64,000 bases of DNA from Polaromonas sp. (lineage in GTDB: Bacteria; Pseudomonadota; Gammaproteobacteria; Burkholderiales; Burkholderiaceae_C), in NCBI GenBank assembly GCA_013297865.1, contig JAAFIP010000008.1:124001-188000 (forward strand). The letters run 5' to 3'. This document shows positions 24,934 to 33,423 of the stretch, in pieces. The position numbers were made by a program, and so were the translations under genes. The stretch's first letter is position 1. Each line of letters starts with the position of its first letter. The notes below the pieces were generated by a model that was not told the DNA's origin, searched no databases, and worked only from the letters and a program-made list of their open reading frames with translations.

Positions 24934-25557
24934 ATGCAACGTCGCCGCCTCATCACCCACAGCTGTAGCCTGCTGGCTGCCGCATTGCTGACAGCCTCTC
25001 CCGCCCTGTGGGCCGCCACGGTGGGCCAGAAAGCCCCTGAATTCACTGCCAAAGACACCGCCGGCAAAACCGTCAATCTGTCCGACTTCAAGGGCAAGAC
25101 CGTGGTGCTGGAATGGGTCAACCCCAACTGCCCGTATGTGAAAAAACACTATGGCGCAAGCAACATGCAGTCCACGCAAAAAGACGCGGTAGACAAAGGC
25201 GTGGTGTGGCTGGCTATCAACTCCACCGAGACCGGCCACAGCGACTACATGGCACCCGCGGCCTTGCAAAAATGGATGGGCGAGCAGAAAGCGCTTGCCA
25301 CGCACACGCTCATGGATGAGAGCGGCAAGATCGGTCAGCAGTATGCCGCCCGCACCACGCCGCATATGTACATCATCAACGCCCAGGGCAATCTGGTTTA
25401 CGCAGGGGGTATCGACAGCATCGCCAGCGCGCGCGCTGATGACATCAAGACCGCGACCAATTACGTCAAACAGTCGCTGGGTGAGACCCTGGCGGGTAAA
25501 CCCATCAGCATGGCCAACACCCGGCCCTATGGCTGTTCGGTGAAATACAAGTCCTGA
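24934..25557 (+). CDS. Periplasmic thioredoxin-like (redoxin/AhpC-TSA) protein
   Basis: 207 residues with a signal peptide ending near LWAA (about residue 28) and a redoxin fold: VGQKAPEFTAKDTAGKTVNL, then EWVNPNCPYVKKHY (single Cys near 68 instead of CxxC), and the cis-Pro region ARTTPHMYIIN near 145. A second Cys lies close to the C-terminus (YGCSVKY). Position right after dsbD suggests DsbD keeps it reduced. Its stop overlaps the next start (TGATG). Exact activity unknown; a peroxiredoxin-like or thiol reductase role is possible. Confidence 0.85.
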   Translation: MQRRRLITHSCSLLAAALLTASPALWAATVGQKAPEFTAKDTAGKTVNLSDFKGKTVVLEWVNPNCPYVKKHYGASNMQSTQKDAVDKGVVWLAINSTETGHSDYMAPAALQKWMGEQKALATHTLMDESGKIGQQYAARTTPHMYIINAQGNLVYAGGIDSIASARADDIKTATNYVKQSLGETLAGKPISMANTRPYGCSVKYKS

Positions 25558-26015
25558 TGCCCGCTGCTACTGACAGTGCAGCGCTGGAGCCAGCGCAGAT
25601 CATGCAGCTGCTGCGCGATGCCCGCACCATCGCCATCGTCGGCCTGAGCCCCAAGCCACACCGCGACAGCTTTGATGTGGCCCGCTATCTGCAAGCGGCG
25701 GGCTATCGCATCATCCCCGTCAACCCGGTGGTGGCGGCCTCTGCCCAGCAGCAGATTCTGGGCGAGCACTGCCATGCCACGCTGGCTGAGGCCGCGCAGG
25801 CGCTGGGTGCGCAGCGCATCGATGTGGTGAATATTTTTCGCAACAGCGATGACGTGCCGCCCGTCGTGGATGAAGCCATCGCCGTGCGCGCAGCTGCGGT
25901 GTGGATGCAACTGGGCATTGCCCACCCGCAGGCAGCAGCCAAGGCCCAGGCTGCGGGCCTGGCAGTGGTGCAGGACCGCTGCATCAAGATCGATCATCGC
26001 CAGTGGCTGCGCTAG
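25557..26015 (+). CDS. CoA-binding domain protein (YccU-like)
   Basis: A 152-residue cytoplasmic Rossmann-fold protein of the CoA_binding_2 family: IAIVGLSPKPHRDSFDVARYLQ near residue 25, YRIIPVNPVV near 49, VVNIFRNSDDVPPVVDEAI near 90 and WMQLGI near 119. The family resembles the N-terminal domain of succinyl-CoA synthetase alpha; the physiological role is not known. Start overlaps the redoxin stop, so it is in the dsbD operon. Downstream lie a GC-rich hairpin and a palindrome (26056-26088). Confidence 0.87.
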   Translation: MPAATDSAALEPAQIMQLLRDARTIAIVGLSPKPHRDSFDVARYLQAAGYRIIPVNPVVAASAQQQILGEHCHATLAEAAQALGAQRIDVVNIFRNSDDVPPVVDEAIAVRAAAVWMQLGIAHPQAAAKAQAAGLAVVQDRCIKIDHRQWLR

Positions 26016-26055
26016 CAGCGCGCAGATTGGCGCTGCGTTCCCATACCTGATGTAA

Positions 26056-26088
26056 GCACGCCACGAAGGCGTGCAATGTGCGCACATT
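26056..26088 (+). terminator. GC-rich hairpin followed by a 14-bp palindrome
   Basis: GCACGCC-ACGAA-GGCGTGC (26056-26074) lies 40 bp after the CoA-binding gene and is directly followed by the perfect palindrome AATGTGCGCACATT (26075-26088). There is no long U tract, so termination by the first hairpin is only possible; the palindrome could be a regulator site. Confidence 0.45.
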
Positions 26089-26152
26089 TCGCAGACATCC
26101 ACGTCTTGTTTGAGCGAAACGCAGAAAATCACCTAACAAGATGTAAAATTTC

Positions 26153-26165
26153 GTACGGACCGTAC
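26153..26165. promoter_or_regulatory. Candidate GntR operator
   Basis: GTACGGACCGTAC is a perfect 13-bp palindrome about a central A, 122 bp upstream of the GntR-family gene. Size and symmetry suit a HutC-subfamily winged-helix dimer; autoregulation is likely (inference). Confidence 0.5.
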
Positions 26166-26287
26166 CGTAAATGCCTTAAGTATTCGTTATGTCATACGGG
26201 CCAATCTTCATCAAAACGGTGGAGGGCGCCAGGTTTCTGGCCCCTGCATTGTTGTGATCTGACCACTTTTGGAACCATCTTCCCGCT

Positions 26288-27073
26288 ATGAAAAAGGCAT
26301 TGAACGCAGTTTCCGGCTACCAAGACCTAGGCTTGCCTTTTGCAGGCCTGCGCTTGGACCATACCGTACCGGAACCATTCTGGCGCCAGCTCTACACCCA
26401 GATCACCGCCCTGATCGGCTCTGGCGTGGTGGCTGAGGGCAAAAGCCTGCCGCCCGAGCGCGATCTGGCCCAGGCCTTGGGTGTGAGCCGCGCCACCGTC
26501 AAGCGCTGCTACGACGTGCTGCGCAATGCGCAGATTCTGGGCGGCAAAGGCCGCGCAGGCAGCGTGGTGCAGGCTGTGAACCGCGTGGAGCCTACACTGG
26601 GCAAACTCAAAGGTTTCACCCAGGAAATGCGCGAACTGGGCATGACCCCCTCCACCGAGCTGCAGGAGCGCTCCGTGGTGTGTGACCGCATGATTGCCTC
26701 GGTGTTTGGCCGTCCCTCCACAGCAGAATTTTTGCGTCTGGTACGGGTGCGCAAGGGCGATGGTGCGCCCATGACCCGCGAAGTGGCCTGGTATGACCTG
26801 ACTGTGGCCCCGGGCCTGGCCCAATGGGACGCGCTGGGTTCGGCCTATGGCTACATCAAAACCGTGTGCGGCGTGCCGCTGGACTGGGCCGAGCAGACGG
26901 TAGAAGCCGTGCTCAGCTCAGCGCAGGAGTCCTACACCTTCGGTTTTGACAAGCCCGCCCCCTGCCTGCTGTTCAAACGCAAAACCTACACAGAGCAGCA
27001 ACAGCTGGTGGAGTATGTCGAAGGCACTTTCCGCGGCGATGCCTACGTCTACAAGCTCAAACTGGAAGCGTAG
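26288..27073 (+). CDS. GntR/HutC-family transcriptional regulator
   Basis: 261 residues. An N-terminal GntR winged HTH (about residues 18-95: FWRQLYTQITALIGSGVV, LPPERDLAQALGVSRATVKR, GKGRAGSVV) is followed by a UTRA-like ligand domain (about 100-258, ending VEYVEGTFRGDAYVYKLKL). UTRA regulators typically sense sugars, sugar phosphates or histidine-like effectors. The neighbouring convergent genes encode a PfkB kinase and a SemiSWEET transporter, so control of sugar use is likely. A palindrome at 26153-26165 is the best operator candidate. Confidence 0.85.
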   Translation: MKKALNAVSGYQDLGLPFAGLRLDHTVPEPFWRQLYTQITALIGSGVVAEGKSLPPERDLAQALGVSRATVKRCYDVLRNAQILGGKGRAGSVVQAVNRVEPTLGKLKGFTQEMRELGMTPSTELQERSVVCDRMIASVFGRPSTAEFLRLVRVRKGDGAPMTREVAWYDLTVAPGLAQWDALGSAYGYIKTVCGVPLDWAEQTVEAVLSSAQESYTFGFDKPAPCLLFKRKTYTEQQQLVEYVEGTFRGDAYVYKLKLEA

Positions 27074-27100
27074 AGCCGTTCCCTCAGCTCTGTTGAACAG

Positions 27101-28096
27101 CTATCCCAGCATCTGCACTGCAGGCACAGCGCCACTCGCCAGTTGCTGCGCCAGACCGGTAGCGTCCGGCAGCGCATCCAACACGCCTGCGCGCGAGGCC
27201 ACCTGGGCACCGCCCGCATTGCCCCAGCGCAGGGCCTCAGCCAGGCTGTGGCCCGCAAGCACCGCGCTGCAATAGGCGCTGGCAAACGCATCGCCCGCTC
27301 CGACGGTATCAACCGCGGTGATCGCCATCGCCGGTGCGTAGCATGCCAGCGTCTGCGAGCGCGCAAAGCCCATGCTGCCCAATGCCCCCAAGGTCACCAC
27401 CAGGTGCTGCAGTGCGGGCCACTGGGCCCACAGCGCTGGCAGCGCCTGCGCGATGGCCCGCGCACAGGCATCGGCCTGCGCGGGCAAGGCCACAGTGCAT
27501 TGCAGCAGCGATTGCGCCTCCACCTCGTTGACGACCAAGGTGCCTGTGCTGCTGCGCAGGGCGGCACTGGCCTCCTGCCAGGGCGAAGGGTTGAGCACCG
27601 TGGGGATGCCCAGCCCGTGCGCATAGGCAAACGCTGTCTCGACTGCCTCCAGCGAGGTTTCAAACTGGCCGTAAACCAGCTGGGCGGCGCTGATGGCGTC
27701 TCGAGCGGCTGCGGCATGGCCCGCAGTGAGCAGCAGGTTGGCGCCCGGATAGACCGCAATCGCATTGCGCCCGTCAGCACCAATCCAGCCCGAGCCCCAG
27801 CCCGATGCGCCCGCAAGCCGCTGCACATGGACCGTGCTGATGCCTTCGCGGCGCAGCAGCTCCAGCAACGTGTCTCCTGCTGCATCACTGCCACAGCCAA
27901 TCAGTGTCTCCACCTGCGCGCCCAGGCGCTGTAGGCAGACCGCCACGTTCAGCCCTTTGCCACCCGGCTCGATATGCAACCCAGTGGCCACCAAGGTCTC
28001 GCCCGGCTGCGGCAGGCGCGGCACGCTCCAGCAGCAGGCCTGGACAAAGTTGCCCAGCACAAACACGCGCGGGCCTGGCATGGCAGAAGCAGCCAT
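27101..28096 (-). CDS. PfkB/ribokinase-family carbohydrate kinase
   Basis: 331 residues. PfkB signatures are present: the N-terminal EPGGKGLNVAVCLQRLGAQV (near residue 42) and the C-terminal DTVGAGDAFASAY (near 258) with the catalytic Asp and anion hole. It would phosphorylate a sugar or nucleoside with ATP in the cytosol. It starts 7 bp after the SemiSWEET gene and is convergent with the GntR regulator. Ribose, a sugar analogue or a nucleoside is possible; the substrate cannot be read from the sequence. Confidence 0.88.
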   Translation of the reverse strand: MAASAMPGPRVFVLGNFVQACCWSVPRLPQPGETLVATGLHIEPGGKGLNVAVCLQRLGAQVETLIGCGSDAAGDTLLELLRREGISTVHVQRLAGASGWGSGWIGADGRNAIAVYPGANLLLTAGHAAAARDAISAAQLVYGQFETSLEAVETAFAYAHGLGIPTVLNPSPWQEASAALRSSTGTLVVNEVEAQSLLQCTVALPAQADACARAIAQALPALWAQWPALQHLVVTLGALGSMGFARSQTLACYAPAMAITAVDTVGAGDAFASAYCSAVLAGHSLAEALRWGNAGGAQVASRAGVLDALPDATGLAQQLASGAVPAVQMLG

Positions 28097-28103
28097 GTCC
28101 GGG

Positions 28104-28361
28104 CTAACGGCTAAAACGAATTTTCATGACCGTGATGGCGCCTGTGAGCACCACCATCACCGAATTGGCCACCACCAAAGGCATGTCCGACTTGAGCACG
28201 CCATACGCCAGCCACAATGCGAGGCCCACGGTAATGATGATGTAGGTGGGCAGCGAAATGGCCGATACATCACGGGTTTTCCAGATGCGCCAGACCTGCG
28301 GTACAAATGACGAGGTCGTAAAGCAGGTAGCAATCAAGCCCAGCAGGTCCAATGCGTTCAT
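28104..28361 (-). CDS. SemiSWEET-type sugar transporter
   Basis: An 85-residue membrane protein with three hydrophobic segments. The PQ motif SFVPQVWRIWKTRDVSAIS lies in the first third, with the TYIIITVGLALWLAYGVL and VVANSVMVVLTGAITVMKI helices after it. This is the three-helix bundle of bacterial SemiSWEETs, which dimerise to move sugars down a gradient. It is the first gene of a two-gene unit with the PfkB kinase, suggesting uptake by diffusion with trapping by phosphorylation. Confidence 0.86.
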   Translation of the reverse strand: MNALDLLGLIATCFTTSSFVPQVWRIWKTRDVSAISLPTYIIITVGLALWLAYGVLKSDMPLVVANSVMVVLTGAITVMKIRFSR

Positions 28362-28511
28362 TGTTGTCTCTCGTGCAGTAGGAGGGTGCTGACATTGTAG
28401 ATGCGCCGTGTGGGCACTAATTCACGCTTGCTACATGCCTGCTGCAGTCCTGCCATACCAGCGCAGCGACAGAGTTTGCGCCTAGGCAGCGGTGGGCATG
28501 GGCCGGCAGGG

Positions 28512-28517
28512 GATAAT
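28512..28517 (+). promoter_or_regulatory. Candidate -10 box right before hemE
   Basis: GATAAT ends six bases before the hemE ATG, and no Shine-Dalgarno lies between. If it is the -10 box, the transcript begins at or next to the start codon (leaderless). Confidence 0.35.
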
Positions 28518-28523
28518 CAGCCC

Positions 28524-29645
28524 ATGCATTTTGACCATCTCCACAATCCGACCTTCCTGCAAGCCTGCCTGGGCCTGGCCACGCCCTACACCCCCGTGTG
28601 GCTGATGCGACAGGCGGGGCGCTATTTGCCAGAGTACTGCGCCACGCGCGCCAAGGCTGGCAGCTTCATGGGGCTGGCCACCAACCGCGACTTTGCCACC
28701 GAAGTGACCTTGCAGCCGCTGGCGCGCTATCCGCTGGACGCAGCCATTTTGTTCAGCGACATTCTCACAGTGCCTGATGCGATGGGGCTGGGTCTGAGTT
28801 TTGCGCAGGGCGAAGGCCCCCGGTTTGCGCACCCGGTGCGCGACGAAGCGGCCGTCAAGGCCTTGCAGGTGCCCGACATGCACAATCTGCAATATGTGTT
28901 CGACGCGGTGTCGTCCATCCGCAAAGCCTTGACGCAGGACGGCAAAAGCACGGTGCCTCTGATTGGCTTTTCGGGCAGCCCATGGACACTGGCATGCTAT
29001 ATGGTGGAGGGCGCAGGCAGTGACGACTACCGTCTGGTCAAGTCCATGCTGTATGCGCGGCCTGATCTGATGCACCATATGCTGGCGATCAATGCCGATG
29101 CGGTGGCCGCCTACCTGAATGCACAGATTGATGCGGGCGCGCAGGCGGTGATGGTGTTTGACAGCTGGGGTGGGGTGCTGGCGGACGGGGCTTTTCAGGC
29201 CTTCAGCCTGGCTTATACGCGCCGTGTGCTGGATCAGCTCAAGCGTACCGATGCCCAGGGCCGCACTGTGCCCCGGATCGTCTTTACCAAAGGTGGTGGT
29301 CTGTGGCTGCAGGAAATGAAAAGCCTGCCCTGCGACGTGCTGGGCGTGGACTGGACAGCCAATCTGCGCAGCGCACGGGCGCTGGTGGGCCATGGGCAGG
29401 GGGCCAAGGCGTTGCAGGGCAATATCGACCCGAATGTGTTGTTTGCGCCGCCTGCAGCGATTGAGGCCGAGGTAGGCAAGGTGCTGGCCGCGTTTGGTGC
29501 GCCGCATCAGGCTCAGGGCCCTGGCTCCACCCATATTTTCAACCTCGGTCATGGCATCAGCCAGCACACGCCGCCGGATCGTGTATCTGCTTTGGTGGCG
29601 GCGGTTCACAGCCAATCTCGGGCGATGCGGGCCGTCACAGCGTAA
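28524..29645 (+). CDS. hemE: Uroporphyrinogen decarboxylase
   Basis: 373 residues. It decarboxylates uroporphyrinogen III to coproporphyrinogen III in haem synthesis. Signatures: [15 protein letters not shown] (near residue 25), [16 protein letters not shown] (near 78), [16 protein letters not shown] (near 150) and VQ-like FDSWGG (near 213). ATG 28524 matches the conserved N-terminus; a longer in-frame start at 28401 is not supported. hemE followed by priA is a conserved order in Burkholderiales. Confidence 0.95.
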   Translation: MHFDHLHNPTFLQACLGLATPYTPVWLMRQAGRYLPEYCATRAKAGSFMGLATNRDFATEVTLQPLARYPLDAAILFSDILTVPDAMGLGLSFAQGEGPRFAHPVRDEAAVKALQVPDMHNLQYVFDAVSSIRKALTQDGKSTVPLIGFSGSPWTLACYMVEGAGSDDYRLVKSMLYARPDLMHHMLAINADAVAAYLNAQIDAGAQAVMVFDSWGGVLADGAFQAFSLAYTRRVLDQLKRTDAQGRTVPRIVFTKGGGLWLQEMKSLPCDVLGVDWTANLRSARALVGHGQGAKALQGNIDPNVLFAPPAAIEAEVGKVLAAFGAPHQAQGPGSTHIFNLGHGISQHTPPDRVSALVAAVHSQSRAMRAVTA

Positions 29646-29717
29646 GATGCGGCCGGGGCACTAGATTTGGCGCGGCTTGGCACGGAAATTGGTCCAAAAA
29701 ACCGCGCCAAGCTTGAC

Positions 29718-29726
29718 TTATGCACA
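29718..29726 (+). promoter_or_regulatory. DnaA-box match
   Basis: TTATGCACA fits the DnaA consensus TTATNCACA exactly. Confidence 0.45.
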
Positions 29727-29904
29727 AAATCCTTGCTGCGCTGCGAAAAAATATTGGACAGTGGGCCTGCATCGCTATCAATGCTGTAGCTATTGTAAGT
29801 ACTTGATTTATAAGGGTTTTAATTTTTGCTTTTTTTGCAGGCAATGTACTGAAAGCCTTGATTTTCAAGGGTTTGCGGACGGCCTTCAGGACATATCAAC
29901 AAAG

Positions 29905-29913
29905 TTATCCACA
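29905..29913 (+). promoter_or_regulatory. DnaA-box match (strong R1 type)
   Basis: TTATCCACA is identical to the high-affinity DnaA box. It lies 87 bp upstream of the priA start in the same orientation as the other box. Confidence 0.5.
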
Positions 29914-29999
29914 ATTTCTTGGGATGAATGACAATTGTGTGACGAATCAAGCACTTAGGCTATTTATTGCAAGTGCATTTTAGGAATAAAGGCTAAAAA

Positions 30000-32267
30000 G
30001 TGGAGTTTTGGTGGGCTGTGGTGGTTGCCACACCTGCGCACAGTGGCGTCGCGCAGCTATTGACATACCGAAGTGAGCAAATGCTTGCTGCGGGGTGCTT
30101 GGTGCGTGTGCCACTGGGCCAGCGCGAGGTGCTGGGCATTGTCTGGGGTGGCGCCGAGCCACCGGACGCAGCCCAGCGCGCCAAGACCAAAGCCATCATC
30201 GCGGCGCTGGAGGGCATCGCACCGCTGGACGCTGCCTGGCGTGCCCTGGTGGAGTTTGCGGCACGGTACTACCAGCGCGCCATCGGCGAGGTCGCGCTGG
30301 CTGCGCTACCCCCGCAGCTGCGTGAGCTCGATGGCGAACAGCTGGCACGCAGGCAAAAGCTGCTGGCCCAGCGCGCTGCCAAGCCCGTGAGCGCTGCGCC
30401 GCAGGGTGCAGTCGACAGCGAGGACGGGGTGACGCTGTCTGCCCAGCAGAGCCAGGCCATCACAGATTTCTTCGCCCAGACCCCGGCCAAGCCTGCGCTG
30501 CTGTTCGGTGCTACGGGCAGCGGCAAGACCGAGGTGTATCTGCGCTGCGCGGCCCAAGTGTTGCAAACCTCGCACCAGGCCCAGGTGCTGGTCATGGTGC
30601 CGGAGATCAACCTGACTGCCCAGCTACTGGCACGATTTAACAGCCGTTTTGAGCCGATTTACGGCCCGCAGGCGGTGGTGGCGATGCACAGTGGCATGAC
30701 CCCTGCCCAGCGGCTGAAAAGCTGGCTGGCGGCCCACACCGGGGCTGCACGCATCGTGCTGGGCACGCGCATGGCGATTTTTGCGTCCATGCCCGGGCTG
30801 CAGCTGCTGGTGGTGGACGAAGAGCATGACCCCAGTTACAAAAGCCAGGACGGTGCGCGGCATTCAGCGCGCGACCTGGCAGTGCTGCGCGCCAAGTACC
30901 AGGGTGCGCAGGCTGGTTCAGACTGCCGCGTGCTGCTGGGCTCGGCCACGCCGTCGCTGGAAACCTGGCATGCCTGCGAGCAGGGCCGCTACCTGCGCCT
31001 GGCCATGCCCGAGCGCGTGGGCCGCGGGGCACCAGCGGCGCTGTGCGTGGTGGACATGCGCCAGCTGCCGAAAAAAACACTGTTTGCACCCGCCTTGCTG
31101 CAGGCCATTGCCCAGCGCGTGGCGCGCGGTGAGCAGGCGCTGGTGTTCCTCAACCGCCGCGGCTACGCGCCTGTGCTGGCCTGCAGCGCCTGCGACTGGA
31201 AATCACAGTGCCCGCACTGCAGCGCTTACCGCGTGTTCCACAAAACCGACCGCACCCTGCGCTGCCACCACTGCGGCACTACTGATCGTGTGCCACGGGC
31301 CTGCCCTGAGTGCGGTAACGTGGATATTGCACCGATCGGCCGCGGCACCCAAAAGCTCGAAGAGCAGTTGGCGCAGGCCCTGGGTATCCACATCGTGGTG
31401 CAGGCCAGGCAGGGGACGAATGTGTTGACCGGGATGGGTATGGCTGCAACCGATGCGACAACCGACGGGCCGCCTGCCGCCTTGCCAGGGCCGGCGAGCC
31501 CGCCTGACGGCTCGCCCACCGCACTGCAACGCCCAGAGGGCTCGCCCGCCGCATTGTTACGCCCTGACGGCTCGCTCGCCGTCATCGCCCGCATGGACGC
31601 GGATACCACCCGTTTGAAGGGCGCGCTGGAGCAGCAGCTGGCCAACGTGCACAGCGGTGAGGTAGACATTTTGGTAGGCACGCAGATGATCGCCAAAGGC
31701 CATGATTTCCGCCGTATTACCCTGGTGGCTGCTGTCAACCCGGACAGCGCGTTGTACAGCAGCGATTTTCGTGCGCCCGAGCGTTTGTTCAGCCTGCTGA
31801 TGCAGGCGGCTGGCCGCGCCGGGCGTGACGCGCAGCTGCTGGGCGCGCAGATGTGGGTGCAGACCTTTCATCCCGAGCACCCGCTGTTTGCGTCGCTCAA
31901 GGCTCACGACTACCCGGGCTTTGCCGCCCAGCAGCTGCGCGAGCGCACGCAGGCGGGGCTGCCGCCAATGAGCTACCAGGCCCTGATCCGCGCGGAAGCG
32001 CGCAGCCAAGAGGCGGCGCAGGCGTTTTTACAGGCAGCCAGCGAGGCGGCGGGCGCGGTGGAGGCGTTTGAGCATGTCACGCTCTACCCCAGCGTGCCCA
32101 TGAGCATCCAGCGCATTGCCGATGTGGAGCGTGCGCAGATGCTGGTCGAGTCCAGCTCGCGCGCGGCCCTGCAAAAGTTCCTGTCTTCTTGGCAGGCCAG
32201 TCTGCGTGCCACCAAAGTGCAGGGCATGATCCGCTGGGCCATGGATGTTGATCCGCTATTAATTTAA
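30000..32267 (+). CDS. priA: Primosomal replication protein N' (PriA helicase)
   Basis: 755 residues. It restarts stalled replication forks. The 3'-DNA-binding N-terminus is followed by Walker A GATGSGKT (170-177), DEEHD (near 272), zinc-binding cysteines CSACDWKSQCPHC...CHHCG...CPECG (about 397-440) and the helicase C motif GTQMIAKGHDF (near 560). Between GTQKLEEQ and MDADTTR there is an extra segment of about 45 residues with three 10-residue repeats. The last residues and the stop codon come from a dispersed-repeat copy right after the conserved DVDPL. The start is GTG 30000, preceded by AT-rich sequence. Confidence 0.93.
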   Translation: MEFWWAVVVATPAHSGVAQLLTYRSEQMLAAGCLVRVPLGQREVLGIVWGGAEPPDAAQRAKTKAIIAALEGIAPLDAAWRALVEFAARYYQRAIGEVALAALPPQLRELDGEQLARRQKLLAQRAAKPVSAAPQGAVDSEDGVTLSAQQSQAITDFFAQTPAKPALLFGATGSGKTEVYLRCAAQVLQTSHQAQVLVMVPEINLTAQLLARFNSRFEPIYGPQAVVAMHSGMTPAQRLKSWLAAHTGAARIVLGTRMAIFASMPGLQLLVVDEEHDPSYKSQDGARHSARDLAVLRAKYQGAQAGSDCRVLLGSATPSLETWHACEQGRYLRLAMPERVGRGAPAALCVVDMRQLPKKTLFAPALLQAIAQRVARGEQALVFLNRRGYAPVLACSACDWKSQCPHCSAYRVFHKTDRTLRCHHCGTTDRVPRACPECGNVDIAPIGRGTQKLEEQLAQALGIHIVVQARQGTNVLTGMGMAATDATTDGPPAALPGPASPPDGSPTALQRPEGSPAALLRPDGSLAVIARMDADTTRLKGALEQQLANVHSGEVDILVGTQMIAKGHDFRRITLVAAVNPDSALYSSDFRAPERLFSLLMQAAGRAGRDAQLLGAQMWVQTFHPEHPLFASLKAHDYPGFAAQQLRERTQAGLPPMSYQALIRAEARSQEAAQAFLQAASEAAGAVEAFEHVTLYPSVPMSIQRIADVERAQMLVESSSRAALQKFLSSWQASLRATKVQGMIRWAMDVDPLLI
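31503..31592 (+). repeat. 30-bp tandem repeat, three units, inside priA
   Basis: Units at 31503, 31533 and 31563 encode PDGSPTALQR, PEGSPAALLR and PDGSLAVIAR. The third unit runs into the conserved MDADTTR helicase motif, so the repeat looks like expansion of a native segment. The reading frame is kept. Confidence 0.85.
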
Positions 32268-32303
32268 TAGCTGTTCCTGCGATATTCTATTGGGCTGGAG
32301 GCC
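32255..32303 (-). repeat. Dispersed ~45-bp repeat, copy 7 (priA stop codon)
   Basis: CTATTAATTTAATAG palindrome then CTGTTCCTGCGATATTCTAT and TGGGCTGGAGGCC. The TAA stop of priA lies within the palindrome. Confidence 0.87.
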
Positions 32304-32318
32304 TGAAAGGCTTGTAAA

Positions 32319-32744
32319 TCAGCCCTTGTGAGGGCATTTATCCTTGGTGCAATGGGCGTACAGACTCAGTGAATGGTCGGCAATGGTAAAGCCTTTGGCT
32401 TTGGCCACCGCATGCTGGCGTTTTTCGATCTCGGCGTCGTAAAACTCCTCGACACGCCCACAGTCCAGGCATACCAGATGGTCGTGGTGCTGGCCTTCGT
32501 TAAGCTCGTAGGTGGCTTTGCCCGATTCAAAATGGTTGCGGCTCAAAATACCGGCTTGCTCGAACTGGGTGAGCACGCGGTAGACCGTGGCCAGGCCGAT
32601 ATCGGTGCGCTCCTGCAGCAGCACGCGAAACACGTCCTCGGCAGTCATATGCCGCTGGCTGCTGGACTGGAAAATCTCCATGATCTTCAGGCGCGGCAGC
32701 GTGGCTTTGAGGCCCGTATTTTTCAGTTCGTCAATATTGGACAT
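32319..32744 (-). CDS. fur: Ferric uptake regulator Fur
   Basis: A 141-residue metal-dependent repressor. The N-terminal winged HTH (about residues 10-80: [44 protein letters not shown]) is followed by the metal and dimer domain with [16 protein letters not shown] (near 87) and a C-terminal [10 protein letters not shown] zinc site. ATG 32742-32744 is the usual Fur start; an in-frame start 8 codons upstream is less likely. It is divergent from bamE, a conserved arrangement in Betaproteobacteria. Confidence 0.94.
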   Translation of the reverse strand: MSNIDELKNTGLKATLPRLKIMEIFQSSSQRHMTAEDVFRVLLQERTDIGLATVYRVLTQFEQAGILSRNHFESGKATYELNEGQHHDHLVCLDCGRVEEFYDAEIEKRQHAVAKAKGFTIADHSLSLYAHCTKDKCPHKG

Positions 32745-32854
32745 GGGTGACTCGCTCCGTAGCGACACATCTACGCCCTCATGGGGCAGGTAGAGCCGCT
32801 ACAATGGATCAATCATAACCTTTACACCGGGTTCTCGCGCCCTGTGACGCTGCA

Positions 32855-33415
32855 ATGTCTGTGCTTTTTACTGCTCTTTTGCCCCGGATTTCACGCGCCT
32901 GTGCGCTGACTCTGGCCTGCGCCGCGCTGGGCGCCTGCGGCAGCTTCAACACCGCCTCCAATAGCCTGGCGTCCATCATCACGCCCTATAAAGTCGAGGT
33001 AGTGCAGGGCAATTTTGTCTCCAAAGAGCAGGTCGATGCCCTGCGCCCCGGCATGAGCCGCGCGCAGGTGCGCGAAGTGCTGGGCTCGCCTTTGGTGACC
33101 AGCGCCTTCCACGCCGACCGCTGGGACTACGTTTTCACCATCCGCCGCAAGGGCATTGAGGCCCAAAACCGCAGGCTGACCGTATTTTTCAAAGAAGACG
33201 ATCTGGAGAAGTTTGAGGGTGACACCATGCCTTCGGAGGCTGAATTTGTCGCCACCCTGGATACCAACCGCAAGCTGGGCAAGGTGCCCAAGCTGGAAGC
33301 CAGCGAAGAAGAGTTGAGCAAAACCCGTGGCAGCACGGACACCCCCCCGGCTGCGCCTGCCAGCCCCACTGCAGGCTCCAAGGTGTATCCACCGCTTGAG
33401 CCGCCTGCACGCTAG
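32855..33415 (+). CDS. bamE: Outer membrane assembly lipoprotein BamE
   Basis: A 186-residue lipoprotein of the BAM complex. The signal peptide ends in a lipobox with Cys28 (ALGAC). The SmpA/OmlA domain covers about residues 48-120 ([29 protein letters not shown]). The C-terminal tail is rich in Ser, Pro and Ala. A -10-like TACAAT lies at 32800-32805. It is divergent from fur, and dapB begins 8 bp after its stop. Confidence 0.92.
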   Translation: MSVLFTALLPRISRACALTLACAALGACGSFNTASNSLASIITPYKVEVVQGNFVSKEQVDALRPGMSRAQVREVLGSPLVTSAFHADRWDYVFTIRRKGIEAQNRRLTVFFKEDDLEKFEGDTMPSEAEFVATLDTNRKLGKVPKLEASEEELSKTRGSTDTPPAAPASPTAGSKVYPPLEPPAR

Positions 33416-33423
33416 GGGCCGCC

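Larger units (their letters stand above)
29646..29999. other. 354-bp AT-rich intergenic region between hemE and priA
   Basis: No gene is supported. It holds two DnaA-box consensus matches (29718-29726 and 29905-29913), a long AT-rich stretch, and a direct-repeat pair: CTTGATTTATAAGGGTTTT at 29802 and CTTGATTTTCAAGGGTTTG at 29857, 55 bp apart. The second is itself the palindrome CCTTGA-TTT-TCAAGG. Confidence 0.6.

Noticed and set aside
29646-29999. Chromosomal replication origin
   Set aside because: Only two DnaA boxes and no dnaA, dnaN, gyrB or parAB nearby; kept as a DnaA-linked regulatory candidate.
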